Source: Aurantiacibacter sp. MUD11
GTDB taxonomy: Bacteria; Pseudomonadota; Alphaproteobacteria; Sphingomonadales; Sphingomonadaceae
Length of the DNA: 64,000 nt
Direction: 5' to 3'
NCBI RefSeq assembly: GCF_026967575.1
Contig: NZ_CP114054.1
Location: 2,046,001-2,110,000 of the forward strand
The position numbers and the translations under genes were made by a program. Below the pieces are notes generated by a model. The model did no database searches and was not told the origin of the DNA. It worked only from the letters and a program-made list of their open reading frames with translations. Of this stretch, positions 10,588-19,822 are shown piece after piece (the stretch's first letter is position 1; the number at the start of each line of letters is the position of its first letter).

Positions 10588-10621
10588 GGGCCGGAGCCGC
10601 AAAGCTCCGGCCCATTTTTTT
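10588..10621 (+). terminator. Intrinsic terminator after amtB
   Basis: GGGCCGGAGC (10588-10597) and GCTCCGGCCC (10604-10613) form a perfect 10-bp stem with a 6-nt loop, followed by ATTTTTTT. It closes the glnK-amtB transcript, implying that the second P-II gene downstream has its own promoter or is fed only by read-through. Confidence 0.93.
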
Positions 10622-10685
10622 GTTGCCAGCCGCCCCCCTCGCGCGGTTACAGTGGCTGCCTGATTCAACGCAGGGGGTTTGGCCC

Positions 10686-11024
10686 ATGAAAATGGTCGTC
10701 GCAGTCATCAAGCCGTTCAAGCTGGAAGCCGTGCGCGAAGCGCTGGCAGGCATCGGCGTATCCGGCATGACGGTGTGCGAGGCCAAGGGCTTCGGCCGGC
10801 AGAAGGGCCAGACCGAGATCTATCGCGGTGCCGAATATGCGGTGAACATGCTGCCCAAGGTGCGGCTGGAGACGGTTTGCAGCGACGAGATGGCATCCAA
10901 GATCGTGGAGACCATCGCCTCGGCCGCGAACACCGGCTCCATCGGCGACGGCAAGATCTTCGTGCTGGACGTGGGCGGTGCCACGCGCATCCGCACCGGC
11001 GAGACCGGCGAACACGCCATCTGA
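10686..11024 (+). CDS. glnB: Nitrogen regulatory protein P-II (second copy, GlnB type)
   Basis: 112 residues from ATG 10686, same length as the first P-II and nearly identical through the T-loop ([17 protein letters not shown], Tyr51 kept) and GDGKIFVLD. Differences cluster at residues 20-33, 60-90 and the C-terminus. It is separated from amtB by a terminator, and I see no sigma-54 motif in the 60 bp before it, so it may be expressed constitutively, as expected for a GlnB-like sensor acting on glutamine synthetase and NtrB. In many alphaproteobacteria glnB precedes glnA; here no glnA follows. The gene faces a minus-strand operon 10 bp away. Confidence 0.9.
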   Translation: MKMVVAVIKPFKLEAVREALAGIGVSGMTVCEAKGFGRQKGQTEIYRGAEYAVNMLPKVRLETVCSDEMASKIVETIASAANTGSIGDGKIFVLDVGGATRIRTGETGEHAI

Positions 11025-11034
11025 CGACGGTGCC

Positions 11035-11925
11035 CTAGCGGTCTGCCTGACCGCTTTCAGACCAGCGTTGGCGGATCATGTCGGAGGTTTCCCGGCTGCC
11101 GTCGTGCGTCCAGCCCGGTTCTCGCCACAGGTAATCCAGCTTGTGCCGCCAAGGCGCGTGCCAGACGTCGCGGGCGATCCCGATCCATTCATGGAACACG
11201 GCATAGAGCAGGTTGAAGCTGCCCAGCTGGTTGACGATGCCGTAGCGGATACGGTCTTCCTCGTCCTCCGGCACGAAGGTGCCGAACATCCTGTCCCAGA
11301 TGATGAAGACGCCAGCATAGTTGCGGTCGAGATAGCGCGGGTTCACGGCATGGTGCACGCGGTGGTGTGAGGGTGTGTTCATCACCGCCTCGAACCAGCG
11401 CGGCATGCGGTTTACCGCCTCGGTGTGGATCCAGAACTGGTAGATCAGGTTGAAGCCCGCGCAGACCAGGATCATCCCCGGCTCGAACCCCAGCCCGGCC
11501 AGCGGCAGGCGGAACAGGAAGGTCAGCGCGATGAAGCCGGTCCAGGTCTGCCGCAAGGCGGTGGAGAGATTGTAGTGCTGGCTCGAATGGTGGTTCACGT
11601 GGCTCGCCCAGAACCAGCGCACGCGGTGGCCAAAACGGTGCTGCCAGTAATAAGCGAAATCGTCGAGCACGAAGCACAGCGGCCAGGCCCACCAGACCCA
11701 GCCGATGGAGAGCGGCGAGACGTCGTGCACCCACACCAGCATGGCTATGGTCAGGCCGCCGGTGAGCGCCCCGGCGACCGTGCTGCCCAGCCCGATGGCG
11801 AGCGACGTGCCGGTGTCGCGCCATTCATAGGCCTGCCGGTCCCCACGATAGCGCGACCACAACAACTCGCCGAAGATCAGCGCGATGAAGGCGGGAATGG
11901 CATAGAAGACCGGGTCGAAGGGCAT
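11035..11925 (-). CDS. Sterol desaturase / fatty acid hydroxylase family membrane protein
   Basis: 296 residues, starting at ATG 11925. Hydrophobic segments alternate with the histidine boxes of the di-iron fatty acid hydroxylase superfamily: HRFGH, HVNHH and HHRVHH. Enzymes of this family hydroxylate or desaturate lipids, carotenoids or sterol-like molecules at the inner membrane. Within sphingomonads the substrate could be a carotenoid or a sphingolipid chain, but the sequence alone does not decide. It is the last gene of a three-gene minus-strand unit (TIGR01244 protein, small membrane protein, desaturase) with 4-5 bp gaps. Confidence 0.85.
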   Translation of the reverse strand: MPFDPVFYAIPAFIALIFGELLWSRYRGDRQAYEWRDTGTSLAIGLGSTVAGALTGGLTIAMLVWVHDVSPLSIGWVWWAWPLCFVLDDFAYYWQHRFGHRVRWFWASHVNHHSSQHYNLSTALRQTWTGFIALTFLFRLPLAGLGFEPGMILVCAGFNLIYQFWIHTEAVNRMPRWFEAVMNTPSHHRVHHAVNPRYLDRNYAGVFIIWDRMFGTFVPEDEEDRIRYGIVNQLGSFNLLYAVFHEWIGIARDVWHAPWRHKLDYLWREPGWTHDGSRETSDMIRQRWSESGQADR

Positions 11926-11930
11926 GGCGC

Positions 11931-12320
11931 CTAATTATCACCAGTGTCAGTAGCGGTCCAGCCTGCCACCGAATCGCCAAGGTCGAGGATGACCTGCCGC
12001 TGGCCGACCGCGATGCGCAGCGTGCCGTCCTTTTCCGGATGCAGCTGGGTGCGGTCCACGGGCCGGGCGACGAACTGGTTGCCATGCGGCACCAGCGCCA
12101 CCAGCAGGCCCTTGCCGTCGCGGGCGATCGCCGAGCGGCCCTGCGCATCGAGACCGATCTCCAGCGGCTCGAACCCGCCGGATGCAAGCCGCAACAGGTC
12201 GCGCGCTTCGGCCTCCGACTCGATCCGACCGGACTGGCGGAAGCCCAAGAACCAGGTGAGCGCGACCAGCAGGCTGACACCGATCAGCGACCCGCCGAAC
12301 TGGAGCAGCTCGTCGCTCAT
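11931..12320 (-). CDS. Small hypothetical protein with one N-terminal membrane segment
   Basis: 129 residues. A single hydrophobic segment at about 11-26 (SLIGVSLLVALTWFLGF) is followed by a soluble domain of short beta-like stretches (ARDGKGLLVALVPHGNQFVARP). I do not recognise a named family. The start at 12320 sits 4 bp after the stop of the upstream TIGR01244 gene and its stop is 5 bp before the desaturase start, so it is part of one transcript. The layout suggests a membrane-anchored accessory protein, possibly for the desaturase; this is inference from position. Confidence 0.6.
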   Translation of the reverse strand: MSDELLQFGGSLIGVSLLVALTWFLGFRQSGRIESEAEARDLLRLASGGFEPLEIGLDAQGRSAIARDGKGLLVALVPHGNQFVARPVDRTQLHPEKDGTLRIAVGQRQVILDLGDSVAGWTATDTGDN

Positions 12321-12324
12321 GCCG

Positions 12325-12765
12325 CTATTGCCGGGCCTTGTTCGAGAGGTCCGTCAGCACGCCGGCGATCATGCTGATGTTGTAGCCGGCCGCATCCGCA
12401 GCCTCGATCAGTTCCTGTGGCGATGCCCCGCGGCTGGCCTCTGCCAGCGCCCAGAGGAAGGTCGACCGCGTACCGCTGCGGCAATAGGCGAGCGTACGCC
12501 CGCCAGCCTCTTCCAGCGCGGCAACTGTCTCGGCGATCCGCTCCGGGGTCATCCCGCTGCTGGTCACAGGGATGTAGCGATAGGCAAGCCCGTGCGCCTG
12601 TGCGGCAGCGCCGATCTCGGTGCTGCTTGGCTGGCCGTCTTCCTCGCCATCAGGCCGGTTGTTGATGATCATCGAGAAGCCTTCGCGCGCCGCAGTCGCC
12701 ACGTCTTCGGCAGTGATCTGCGGGCTGGCCGCCACCTGGGTCGACAATTTGCGGAACTTGCTCAT
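12325..12765 (-). CDS. TIGR01244 family protein (DSP/sulfurtransferase-like)
   Basis: 146 residues. The active-site loop YCRSGTRST has the C-x5-R pattern of the cysteine phosphatase fold, and the surrounding sequence (NNRPDGEEDGQPSS, YIPVTSSGMTPERI) is that of the TIGR01244 family, which in other bacteria is fused to beta-lactamase-like (Blh) persulfide dioxygenases. Known relatives are linked with sulfide handling or called sulfur transferases; the reaction is not proven. It is the first gene of the minus-strand trio. The start at 12765 leaves a 269-bp divergent region shared with the cold-shock gene. Confidence 0.75.
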   Translation of the reverse strand: MSKFRKLSTQVAASPQITAEDVATAAREGFSMIINNRPDGEEDGQPSSTEIGAAAQAHGLAYRYIPVTSSGMTPERIAETVAALEEAGGRTLAYCRSGTRSTFLWALAEASRGASPQELIEAADAAGYNISMIAGVLTDLSNKARQ

Positions 12766-12922
12766 CTCTCTGGCTCCCGGCGAAGAATTGCCGCCTTTTC
12801 GATGCGCTTAGCGGCATTCGCAAGGCTACTTTTCAAGATAGGACAGCATGTTGTTTCAGCAACAGCCAATCGCCGTCATTTCGCCGTAACGTTAAATCAT
12901 TCGCGTCGTGCGTGTTTCTCCG

Positions 12923-12928
12923 TTATAA
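12923..12928 (+). promoter_or_regulatory. Possible -10 element in the long leader of the cold-shock gene
   Basis: TTATAA at 12923-12928 is the best -10-like hexamer in the 269-bp region between the divergent genes, but no good -35 stands 16-18 bp before it. If used, the cold-shock mRNA would have a leader of about 100 nt, in keeping with the long structured leaders of known csp messages. The remainder of the gap shows no other recognisable element. Confidence 0.25.
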
Positions 12929-13034
12929 ACCGCAAATTGGAGCGACAGGGCAGGTCCGTCGTTTCTGGTCGGCAGGTAATTCGCTCGCGCTGCCGATCTA
13001 GGTTTCAGGGCGGGATTGAAGGTTTTTAGAATAC

Positions 13035-13823
13035 ATGGGTTATGATCGAGGACGTCGCGGTCGGGGGCGCGACAAGCGTGAAAATATCGGTGAAGAGGGT
13101 TTCGATCCGTTCATGGATGGACCCCCGCCCATGGAGAGCGGCGGCGGCTGGCGCGACAGCAATAACGATCGCTTCGGCGGCGGTGGCGGCGGTGGCGGTC
13201 GCTTCAACGATGATCGCGGCGGTGGCCGTTTCAACGATGACCGTGGTGGCGGTTTCGGCGGCGGCAATCGCGGCGGTGGTTTCGGCGGCGGTGGCCGCGG
13301 TGGACCGCGCGGCGGCGGTGGTGGTGGTGGCGGCATGCCCGCCCAAGTCGTCGGCACCGGCCAAGGCAAGGTAAAATTCTTCAACGCCCAGAAGGGTTTC
13401 GGCTTCATCCAGCGCGATGAAGGCGGCGAAGACGTGTTCGTCCACATCAGCCAGGTCGAACGTGCCGGGCTGGAAGGCCTCGCCGAAGGTCAGGAACTGC
13501 AGTTCAACCTGGTCGACCGTGGCGGCAAGATTTCCGCTGCCGACCTGCAGGTTGTCGGCGATGTGATCGCCGTGCAGTCGCGTGCCCCGCAGCGTGAGCT
13601 GACCGGCGAAAAGGCCGTGGGCACAGTCAAGTTCTTCAACACGATGAAGGGCTTCGGCTTCATCACCCGCGACGATGGCAAGGAAGATGCCTTCGTTCAC
13701 ATCAGCGCTGTCGAGCGTTCGGGCCTCCCCGGCATTGCCGAGGGCGACCGCTTCGAATTCGACCTCGAGGTAGACCGACGAGGCAAGTACTCGGCTGTCA
13801 ACCTGGTGCCGGTGCAGGGCTAA
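13035..13823 (+). CDS. Double cold-shock-domain protein with Gly/Arg-rich N-terminal tail
   Basis: 262 residues. Residues 1-100 are low-complexity, with RGRRGRGR near the start, a duplicated RFNDDRGGG unit (56-73) and long glycine runs with arginines (RGG-like). Two complete cold shock domains follow, at about 109-173 and 194-260; each has RNP1 (KGFGFI) and RNP2 (VFVHIS or AFVHIS). Such domains bind single-stranded RNA or DNA and melt RNA structure. Tandem CSD proteins are common in alphaproteobacteria; a tail this long and glycine-rich is not typical. ATG 13335, exactly where the tail ends, could serve as an internal start. A terminator-like hairpin follows at 13903. Confidence 0.9.
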   Translation: MGYDRGRRGRGRDKRENIGEEGFDPFMDGPPPMESGGGWRDSNNDRFGGGGGGGGRFNDDRGGGRFNDDRGGGFGGGNRGGGFGGGGRGGPRGGGGGGGGMPAQVVGTGQGKVKFFNAQKGFGFIQRDEGGEDVFVHISQVERAGLEGLAEGQELQFNLVDRGGKISAADLQVVGDVIAVQSRAPQRELTGEKAVGTVKFFNTMKGFGFITRDDGKEDAFVHISAVERSGLPGIAEGDRFEFDLEVDRRGKYSAVNLVPVQG

Positions 13824-13902
13824 GCCCGAATCAGGCAATCCAGTGTTCGGGCGGCCGAGTCGTTTGACCGGCCGCCGACACCCTCCTAGATGAGAGCTAT
13901 TG

Positions 13903-13930
13903 GCGGTCCGGGTGGCCGCTTCTTTTATTT
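13903..13930 (+). terminator. Probable terminator between the cold-shock gene and argD
   Basis: GCGGTC (13903-13908) pairs with GGCCGC (13914-13919) with one wobble, followed by TTCTTTTATTT. An additional 8-bp hairpin without a T-run, GGCGGCCG/CGGCCGCC, lies just before it at 13850-13876. Together they likely end the cold-shock transcript; being 27 bp before argD they could also form an attenuator. Confidence 0.55.
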
Positions 13931-13956
13931 CACGCTTTCATCAAGGACCTTTCCCA

Positions 13957-15144
13957 ATGTCGATCACTCCGCTGATGCCCGTCTACCCGCGGTGCGATGT
14001 GCGGCCCGTCGAGGGCGACCATTGCCACCTGATCGACGAGGACGGCACGCGCTATCTCGACTTCGCTTCCGGCATCGCGGTCAACCTGCTCGGCCACTCG
14101 CACGAAGGTCTGATCGGCGCGATTCAGAAGCAGGCCGCGAAGCTGATGCATGTCTCCAACCTCTACGGCAGTCCGCAGGGCGAGGAACTGGCGCAGAAGC
14201 TGGTCGACAAGACCTTCGCCGACACCGTGTTCTTTACCAATTCGGGGGCCGAGGCGGTGGAATGCGCGATCAAGACCGTGCGCGCCTATCACCAGCATGT
14301 CGGCAACGACGACAAGTACGAAATCATCACCTTCAAGAACGCCTTCCATGGCCGGACGATGGCGACGATTAGCGCCTCCAACCAGGAAAAGATGCACAAG
14401 GGGTTCTACCCCATGCTGCCGGGCTTCAAGTATGTCGAATTCGACGACCTTGAAGGTGCCAAGGCGGCCATCGGCCCCAACACGGCCGGCTTCCTGGTCG
14501 AGCCGGTGCAGGGCGAAGGCGGCATCCGCCCCGCTTCGCAGGAGTTCATGCAGGGCCTGCGCAAACTGGCCGACGAGCACGACCTGTTGCTGGCGCTGGA
14601 CGAAGTGCAGTGCGGCGTTGCCCGCACCGGCACGCTCTATGCCTACGAACAGTACGGCATCGTTCCGGATGTCGTGGCAACCGCCAAGGGCATCGGCGGC
14701 GGCTTCCCGATGGGCGCCTGTCTCGCCACCGAAAAGGCCGCGCGCGGCATGACCTTCGGCACCCATGGCTCCACCTACGGCGGCAACCCGCTCGCCATGG
14801 CGGCGGGCATGGCGGTGATGGATGCCGTCGCCAACGACGAATTCCTCGCCAGCGTGCGCGAGAAGGGCGAGCGCCTGCGTTCGCGGCTGGAGCAGTTCAT
14901 CGGCAACTATCCCGAACTGTTCGAAAGCGTGCGCGGCATGGGCCTGATGCTCGGCATCAAGATGAAGGTCGAGCCGAGACCCTTCATGGTGCACCTGCGC
15001 GACAATCACCAGTTGCTGACGGTGGCGGCGGGTGATTCGACGCTGCGCCTGCTGCCGCCGCTGGTGATCGAGGATGCGGAGATCGACGAGTTCTTCGAGA
15101 AGCTCTCGGCCGGCGCAGCCTCCTTCCAGCCCCCGGCTAGCTGA
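13957..15144 (+). CDS. argD: Acetylornithine aminotransferase
   Basis: 395 residues from ATG 13957 (the upstream frame extension is not supported). Class III aminotransferase features are clear: [11 protein letters not shown] (phosphate-binding loop), [14 protein letters not shown] (PLP-binding Asp), and [13 protein letters not shown] with the Schiff-base lysine. It converts N-acetylglutamate semialdehyde to N-acetylornithine in arginine synthesis and may also serve lysine synthesis. argF follows with a 1-bp overlap (TGATG), then hslO, an order conserved in alphaproteobacteria. Confidence 0.95.
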   Translation: MSITPLMPVYPRCDVRPVEGDHCHLIDEDGTRYLDFASGIAVNLLGHSHEGLIGAIQKQAAKLMHVSNLYGSPQGEELAQKLVDKTFADTVFFTNSGAEAVECAIKTVRAYHQHVGNDDKYEIITFKNAFHGRTMATISASNQEKMHKGFYPMLPGFKYVEFDDLEGAKAAIGPNTAGFLVEPVQGEGGIRPASQEFMQGLRKLADEHDLLLALDEVQCGVARTGTLYAYEQYGIVPDVVATAKGIGGGFPMGACLATEKAARGMTFGTHGSTYGGNPLAMAAGMAVMDAVANDEFLASVREKGERLRSRLEQFIGNYPELFESVRGMGLMLGIKMKVEPRPFMVHLRDNHQLLTVAAGDSTLRLLPPLVIEDAEIDEFFEKLSAGAASFQPPAS

Positions 15145-16106
15145 TGAGCAAGGATACTCCTCTCGACGTCGCGCCGGCGGTGCGCAGCTTCCTCGACCTG
15201 TCGGATGCCGGCGGGGATGCCATCGCGGCGATGATCAACGACGCGCAGGACCGCAAGCGGGCGCGGCAGGGCTGGCCCAAGGGCAAGCCCGATGCCGACG
15301 CCCCGCTGGCGGGGCACGTGTTGGCGATGGTGTTCGAGAAGAGTTCGACGCGTACGCGCGTCAGCTTCGACATTGCGATGCGACAGCTGGGTGGCAGCGC
15401 GCTGATCCTCGATTCGGGGGCCTCGCAGCTGGGACGCGGAGAATCGATTGCCGATACGGCGCGCGTGCTCAGCCGCATGGCCGATGCGATCATGGTCCGT
15501 ACCGACGATCATTCGAAGATCGAGGAAATGGCCCATTATGCGCACGTGCCGGTCATCAATGGCCTGACCGACCGCTCCCACCCCTGCCAGATCGTCGCCG
15601 ACCTGCTGACGATGATCGAGCACCGCAAGGCACTGCCCGGCCTGGAGGTTGCGTGGTTCGGGGACGGCAACAACGTGCTGCACTCCATCCTCGAAGCAGC
15701 CGCCTTGATGAAGTTCAACGTGCGCGTGGCGACTCCCGCCGGGTTCGAACCGGATGCGGAATTCGTCGACATGGCGCGTGAGGCGGGGTGCACGATCACC
15801 CTGACCCAGGATGCCGCTGCGGCCGCATCCGGCGCGGACGTGGTCGTTACCGACACGTGGATTTCGATGGGGCAGGCGCATGCAGATGAGAAGCTGCGGG
15901 CGATGGAGCCTTACCGGGTCGATGCGGCGCTGATGGCTAGGGCCAAGCCCGACGCGATCTTCCTGCACTGCTTGCCGGCCCACGTCGGGGACGAGGTGAC
16001 CTCGGAGGTCTTCGAAGGCCCGCAGTCGGTCGTCTTCGATGAGGCGGAAAACCGCATCCACGCCCAGAAGTCGATCCTGTTATGGTGTTTCGGTCGCCTC
16101 GGCTGA
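15144..16106 (+). CDS. argF: Ornithine carbamoyltransferase
   Basis: 320 residues. The carbamoyl-phosphate loop is [12 protein letters not shown] and the ornithine loop is [10 protein letters not shown]; both mark an anabolic OTCase. It transfers the carbamoyl group to ornithine to make citrulline. The start overlaps the argD stop by one base, so translation is likely coupled, and hslO follows 33 bp later. The short N-terminal extension before FLDLSD is not unusual for the group. Confidence 0.95.
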   Translation: MSKDTPLDVAPAVRSFLDLSDAGGDAIAAMINDAQDRKRARQGWPKGKPDADAPLAGHVLAMVFEKSSTRTRVSFDIAMRQLGGSALILDSGASQLGRGESIADTARVLSRMADAIMVRTDDHSKIEEMAHYAHVPVINGLTDRSHPCQIVADLLTMIEHRKALPGLEVAWFGDGNNVLHSILEAAALMKFNVRVATPAGFEPDAEFVDMAREAGCTITLTQDAAAAASGADVVVTDTWISMGQAHADEKLRAMEPYRVDAALMARAKPDAIFLHCLPAHVGDEVTSEVFEGPQSVVFDEAENRIHAQKSILLWCFGRLG

Positions 16107-16139
16107 CGGCCCGCTTCACTTCCGGGGTGCAGGCCCCAT

Positions 16140-17048
16140 ATGTGCCGCATGACGACTGACAAGCAATCCGCGACCTTTTCCGACGAGCTGCTGGGCTTTG
16201 CCATTCCCACGCGCAATTCGCGCGGGCGTGCCGTGCGGCTCGGTCCGGTGCTGGAGGATATCCTCAGCGCGCATGACTATCCGCAGGCGCTGAAGCACGT
16301 GCTGGCGGAAGCGCTGGTACTGACCACGCTGATGGGCGGCCTGTTGAAGGGTGACGGCGACCAGCTGACGATGCAGGCGCAAGGCGAAGGCGGGGTCATC
16401 AGCCTGCTCGTCTGCGACTATCGCGACGGCGAAATCCGCGGCTATGTGCAGCAGGCTCAGCCGGAAGACCCGGCAGTCGCGGCGAATCCCTCGCTCGAAA
16501 CGCTGTTCGGCAAGGCGCATCTCGCCATCACCTTCGACATCGCCAAGACCGGCAAGCGCTACCAGGGCATCGTGCCGCTGGAGGGCCAGTCGCTCAGCGG
16601 TGCGGTGGAAGTCTATTTCGCGCGAAGCGAGCAGGTGCCGACCCTCATTCGCAGCGCCATTCGTTCGGGCAAGCAGGGCACGGTAGCGGCCGGCTTTCTG
16701 GTGCAGCACCTGCCGGACGGGGAAGAAGGGCGCGAGCGCCTGCACGTGCGCATGGACCATCCGGAGTGGGAGCACGTCTCGATCATGGCCGAGAGCCTTC
16801 GCCACGAGGAACTGGTGGAGGAGAGTCTGTCGTTGGAAGAGATCGTCTGGCGCCTCTATCACGAAGAGCAGAGGGTGCTTATCTCGCCGGGAGCCCGGCT
16901 TTCGAAGGGATGCCGGTGTACCGAAGCGCATTTCGAGGAGGTGCTGGCCCGCTTCCCCAAGGAAGACCGCCGCGAAATGGCGAATGACGAAGGGATTATC
17001 CTGGTCGACTGTGCCTTCTGCTCGAAGGTCTTCCCGATCCAGGATTAA
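16140..17048 (+). CDS. hslO: Redox-regulated molecular chaperone Hsp33
   Basis: 302 residues. The C-terminal zinc redox switch is intact: CRC around residue 258 and CAFC around residue 293, the C-x-C...C-x2-C arrangement that holds zinc when reduced and forms disulphides under oxidative stress. The N-terminal core (LLGFAIPTRNSRGRAVRLG) is that of Hsp33. It is a cytoplasmic holdase activated by peroxide or bleach. ATG 16149 is an alternative start three codons in. Linkage to argD-argF is a known alphaproteobacterial arrangement without an obvious functional reason. Confidence 0.93.
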   Translation: MCRMTTDKQSATFSDELLGFAIPTRNSRGRAVRLGPVLEDILSAHDYPQALKHVLAEALVLTTLMGGLLKGDGDQLTMQAQGEGGVISLLVCDYRDGEIRGYVQQAQPEDPAVAANPSLETLFGKAHLAITFDIAKTGKRYQGIVPLEGQSLSGAVEVYFARSEQVPTLIRSAIRSGKQGTVAAGFLVQHLPDGEEGRERLHVRMDHPEWEHVSIMAESLRHEELVEESLSLEEIVWRLYHEEQRVLISPGARLSKGCRCTEAHFEEVLARFPKEDRREMANDEGIILVDCAFCSKVFPIQD

Positions 17049-17122
17049 CGACTCGTCGCAACTGCAGTGCAATTGGTCGTTCATATTCGCCGTGGTATAC
17101 GGGCCCGATCAAATTTGAGGTG

Positions 17123-17530
17123 ATGGTGCAGAAAGCAGGCAGGAATCTGGGATTGGCAAGCGCAGCGGCAGCGGCCGTTTTTGCGCTCACGCCCGTGTCT
17201 GCGCAGGCGCCTGAACTTGCCATGCTCGACACGCTCGAGCGCGGTAGCTGGGAACTCCGGCTGCGTCCGGAAGGAACCACTCGGCGCATTTGCGTGCGCA
17301 CGGGACGTGAATTCATCCAGATCCGCCATCGCCAGCCCGGCTGCGATCGCTACGTGGTGCAGGATGAGGCCAACGAGGTAACCGTCCAGTACACCTGCCG
17401 CGGCGATGGCTATGGCCGCACCACCATCCGTCGCGAAGACCGCGAACTGGTGCAGATCCGTAGCCAGGGCATTCAGGGCGGTACGCCCTTTTCGCTCGAA
17501 GGCGAAGCGCGGCGGGTCGGCAGCTGCTAG
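17123..17530 (+). CDS. Small secreted protein, DUF3617-like
   Basis: 135 residues from ATG 17123 (GTG 17120 is equally possible). A Sec signal peptide is visible: basic start, hydrophobic AAAAVFALTP, cleavage near SAQA. The mature part (ERGSWELRLRPEG, then ICVRTGREF, CDRYVV, VQYTCRGDGYG) resembles the DUF3617 periplasmic family of sphingomonads, with four cysteines that could form two disulphides. Function is unknown. It stands alone between hslO and queC. Confidence 0.65.
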   Translation: MVQKAGRNLGLASAAAAAVFALTPVSAQAPELAMLDTLERGSWELRLRPEGTTRRICVRTGREFIQIRHRQPGCDRYVVQDEANEVTVQYTCRGDGYGRTTIRREDRELVQIRSQGIQGGTPFSLEGEARRVGSC

Positions 17531-17579
17531 CCTGCAGCCGGCACTTGCCCGCCTGCGAGCAAGTGCCTAGCCACGCCTG

Positions 17580-18272
17580 ATGAACGAATCCGACAAGATT
17601 GCCGTTGTCCTGTTGTCCGGCGGGCTGGACTCAATGGTCACTGCCGCGCTGGCGCGCGAGCAGGGCTATCGGCTGCATGCGCTCACCATCGACTATGGCC
17701 AGCGCCACAGCCGCGAACTGCAATCTGCCAAGGCAATTGCCGAACGGCTTGGCGTGGAGCGTCACGTCCTCTTGCCGCTGGACTTGCGCCGCTTCGGTGC
17801 CTCCGCGCTGACCGCTGATATCGACGTTCCCAAAACCGGCGTCGGGGATGATATCCCGGTAACCTATGTCCCCGCGCGCAACCTGCTGTTCCTGGCGCTG
17901 ACCACGGCCTTCGCCGAAAGCTCCGGGTCCAGCGACATCTTCATCGGGGTGAATGCGCTCGACTATTCGGGCTATCCGGACTGCCGGCCGGAATTCATCG
18001 CCAGCTTTGCGGAAACCGCGCGGCTTGGCACCAAGCAGGGCGTGGAAGGCCACCCGTTCACCATCCACACACCGCTCCAGCACATGTCGAAGGCGGATAT
18101 CGCCCGCGAATGCCATCGACTTGGACTGGACCCGGCCTGGAGCTGGTCCTGCTACGATCCGACGCCTGAAGGACTCGCATGCGGCTTGTGCGACAGCTGC
18201 CGTTTGCGGATAAGGGGCTTCGAGGAGGCGGGGCTTGAGGATTCGACGCGCTACGCGCAGTTGCCCGATTGA
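17580..18272 (+). CDS. queC: 7-cyano-7-deazaguanine synthase
   Basis: 230 residues. The ATP pyrophosphatase P-loop is LLSGGLDSM near the N-terminus, and a C-terminal zinc site is formed by CGLCDSC plus nearby cysteine residues. QueC turns 7-carboxy-7-deazaguanine into preQ0, a step on the way to queuosine in tRNA. No queD or queE is adjacent. GluQ, which modifies queuosine in tRNA-Asp, is encoded at 35498. The stop overlaps the probable TTG start of the following MFS gene. Confidence 0.95.
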   Translation: MNESDKIAVVLLSGGLDSMVTAALAREQGYRLHALTIDYGQRHSRELQSAKAIAERLGVERHVLLPLDLRRFGASALTADIDVPKTGVGDDIPVTYVPARNLLFLALTTAFAESSGSSDIFIGVNALDYSGYPDCRPEFIASFAETARLGTKQGVEGHPFTIHTPLQHMSKADIARECHRLGLDPAWSWSCYDPTPEGLACGLCDSCRLRIRGFEEAGLEDSTRYAQLPD

Positions 18273-19822
18273 GAGCGGAATTGGCTGAGGAACAGGAAGC
18301 CTCGGCCGAGCAGCGCGTTCCCGGCTATAGCTGGTATGCGCTGGGTATTCTCGTGCTGGTCTATCTGGTCAACTTCGTCGACCGGCAAATCCTTTCCATC
18401 CTGGCCAACGACATCAAGGCCGATCTGGCCATCGATGATGCGCAGCTGGGCTTCCTCTACGGTACAGCCTTTGCCATCTTCTACGCCCTTTTCGGAATTC
18501 CGTTGGGCCGGCTGGCGGACAATACGCATCGGCTGCGCCTGCTGAGCGCAGGGCTAGCGCTGTGGTCGATGATGACCATGTTCTCGGGACTGGCGAAGAA
18601 CTTCGCCCAGCTGACCGTCGCCCGGATCGGCGTTGGCGTGGGCGAGGCATCGGCCAACCCCTGCGCCTATTCGCTGATCAGCGACTGGTTTCCCAAGCGG
18701 GTGCGGGCCACAGCCCTGGCGATCTATTCCTCCGGGCTGTTCGTGGGGAGCGGGCTCTCGCTGCTGATCGGCGGGGCAATCGTCGAGCAATGGAACGCCA
18801 GCTTTCCCGTCGACCCGCCGTTCGGCCTCGCCGGTTGGCAAGCTGCCTTCATCGCTGTGGGCCTGCCCGGCATCGCGCTTGCCATCTGGCTGCTGTCGTT
18901 GCGGGAACCGGTACGCGGTGCGATCGATGGGGAACCGACCTCGGCGAGCGGTAATGCCTGGCGCGAATTCGCCGGCCAGGTGGCTCGTATCGTTCCGCCT
19001 TTCACGATCATCGGAGCGGCGAGACGGGGATCGCGGGGGCTGGTGCTCAACCTCTGCGTTGCCGCAGGCCTCGCGCTTCTCGCCTGGGTTCTTTCGGGCA
19101 TGTTCGGCAACCTGCCGCAATTCGCCTTCGTCGCGGTCGGCTTCTATGCGGTATTCAGCTGGGCATCGTCGCTGCATCGGGAAGATCGCGCCACCTTCAG
19201 GCTTACCTGGGGCAACGCCGCCTTCGTCGCGATCCTGCTGGCCTATGCTGCAGACTGCTATATCGGATACACCATCACCTACTGGGCCGCACCCTATGCG
19301 GAGCGCACCTTTGATCTCGGCAAGTCCGAACTGGGCCTGCTCATTGGCGCGCCCAATGCCCTGGGGGGCTTTCTGGGGGTAATTGGCGGAGGCTGGCTGG
19401 CGGACAGGCTCTTGCGACGCTGGCCTACAGGGCGCCTGCAAGTCGTCTTCATCGCCCTGCTCTTGCCGGTACCCCTGATCGGGATCGGCTACACCACCGG
19501 CAGTGTGACGATATTCCTCGTCTGCAATTTCTTCGCCCAGATGGCGACGGCCTCGGCCCTCGGCGCCTGCGCCGCTGCCAGCCAGGCCCTGGTCAAGCCA
19601 TCGATGCGCGGCACCGCTGCTGCAATCTTCTTGCTGGGACCGACCCTGATCGGCCTCGCCTTCGGTCCGTTCATCGCCGGATATGTTTCCGAAGCAACGG
19701 GAGCACTGGCAAACGGCGTGCTCGCATGCCTGGTCGCTGTGCCGCCCGGAGTGGCGGCACTGGTCTGGGCGATACGAAACTACAAGCAGGCGATCGAACG
19801 CGTCAGCAGTGCCGAAGGGTGA
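18269..19822 (+). CDS. Spinster-like MFS transporter
   Basis: 517 residues, about twelve hydrophobic segments. The start is TTG 18269, overlapping the queC stop; no better start is seen without losing the N-terminal region before the first helix. The motif NFVDRQILSILANDI and FGIPLGRLAD between helices 2 and 3 match the spinster-like MFS branch that is expanded in sphingomonads. Substrate is unknown (lipid-like or organic anion in relatives). It ends exactly where the convergent sodC gene ends, with no gap. A second MFS fragment of similar type is at the right edge of the window. Confidence 0.8.
   Translation: MRAELAEEQEASAEQRVPGYSWYALGILVLVYLVNFVDRQILSILANDIKADLAIDDAQLGFLYGTAFAIFYALFGIPLGRLADNTHRLRLLSAGLALWSMMTMFSGLAKNFAQLTVARIGVGVGEASANPCAYSLISDWFPKRVRATALAIYSSGLFVGSGLSLLIGGAIVEQWNASFPVDPPFGLAGWQAAFIAVGLPGIALAIWLLSLREPVRGAIDGEPTSASGNAWREFAGQVARIVPPFTIIGAARRGSRGLVLNLCVAAGLALLAWVLSGMFGNLPQFAFVAVGFYAVFSWASSLHREDRATFRLTWGNAAFVAILLAYAADCYIGYTITYWAAPYAERTFDLGKSELGLLIGAPNALGGFLGVIGGGWLADRLLRRWPTGRLQVVFIALLLPVPLIGIGYTTGSVTIFLVCNFFAQMATASALGACAAASQALVKPSMRGTAAAIFLLGPTLIGLAFGPFIAGYVSEATGALANGVLACLVAVPPGVAALVWAIRNYKQAIERVSSAEG

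Noticed and set aside
10622..10685. Second sigma-54 promoter before glnB
   Set aside because: No GG-N10-GC element with the right context was found in this gap.
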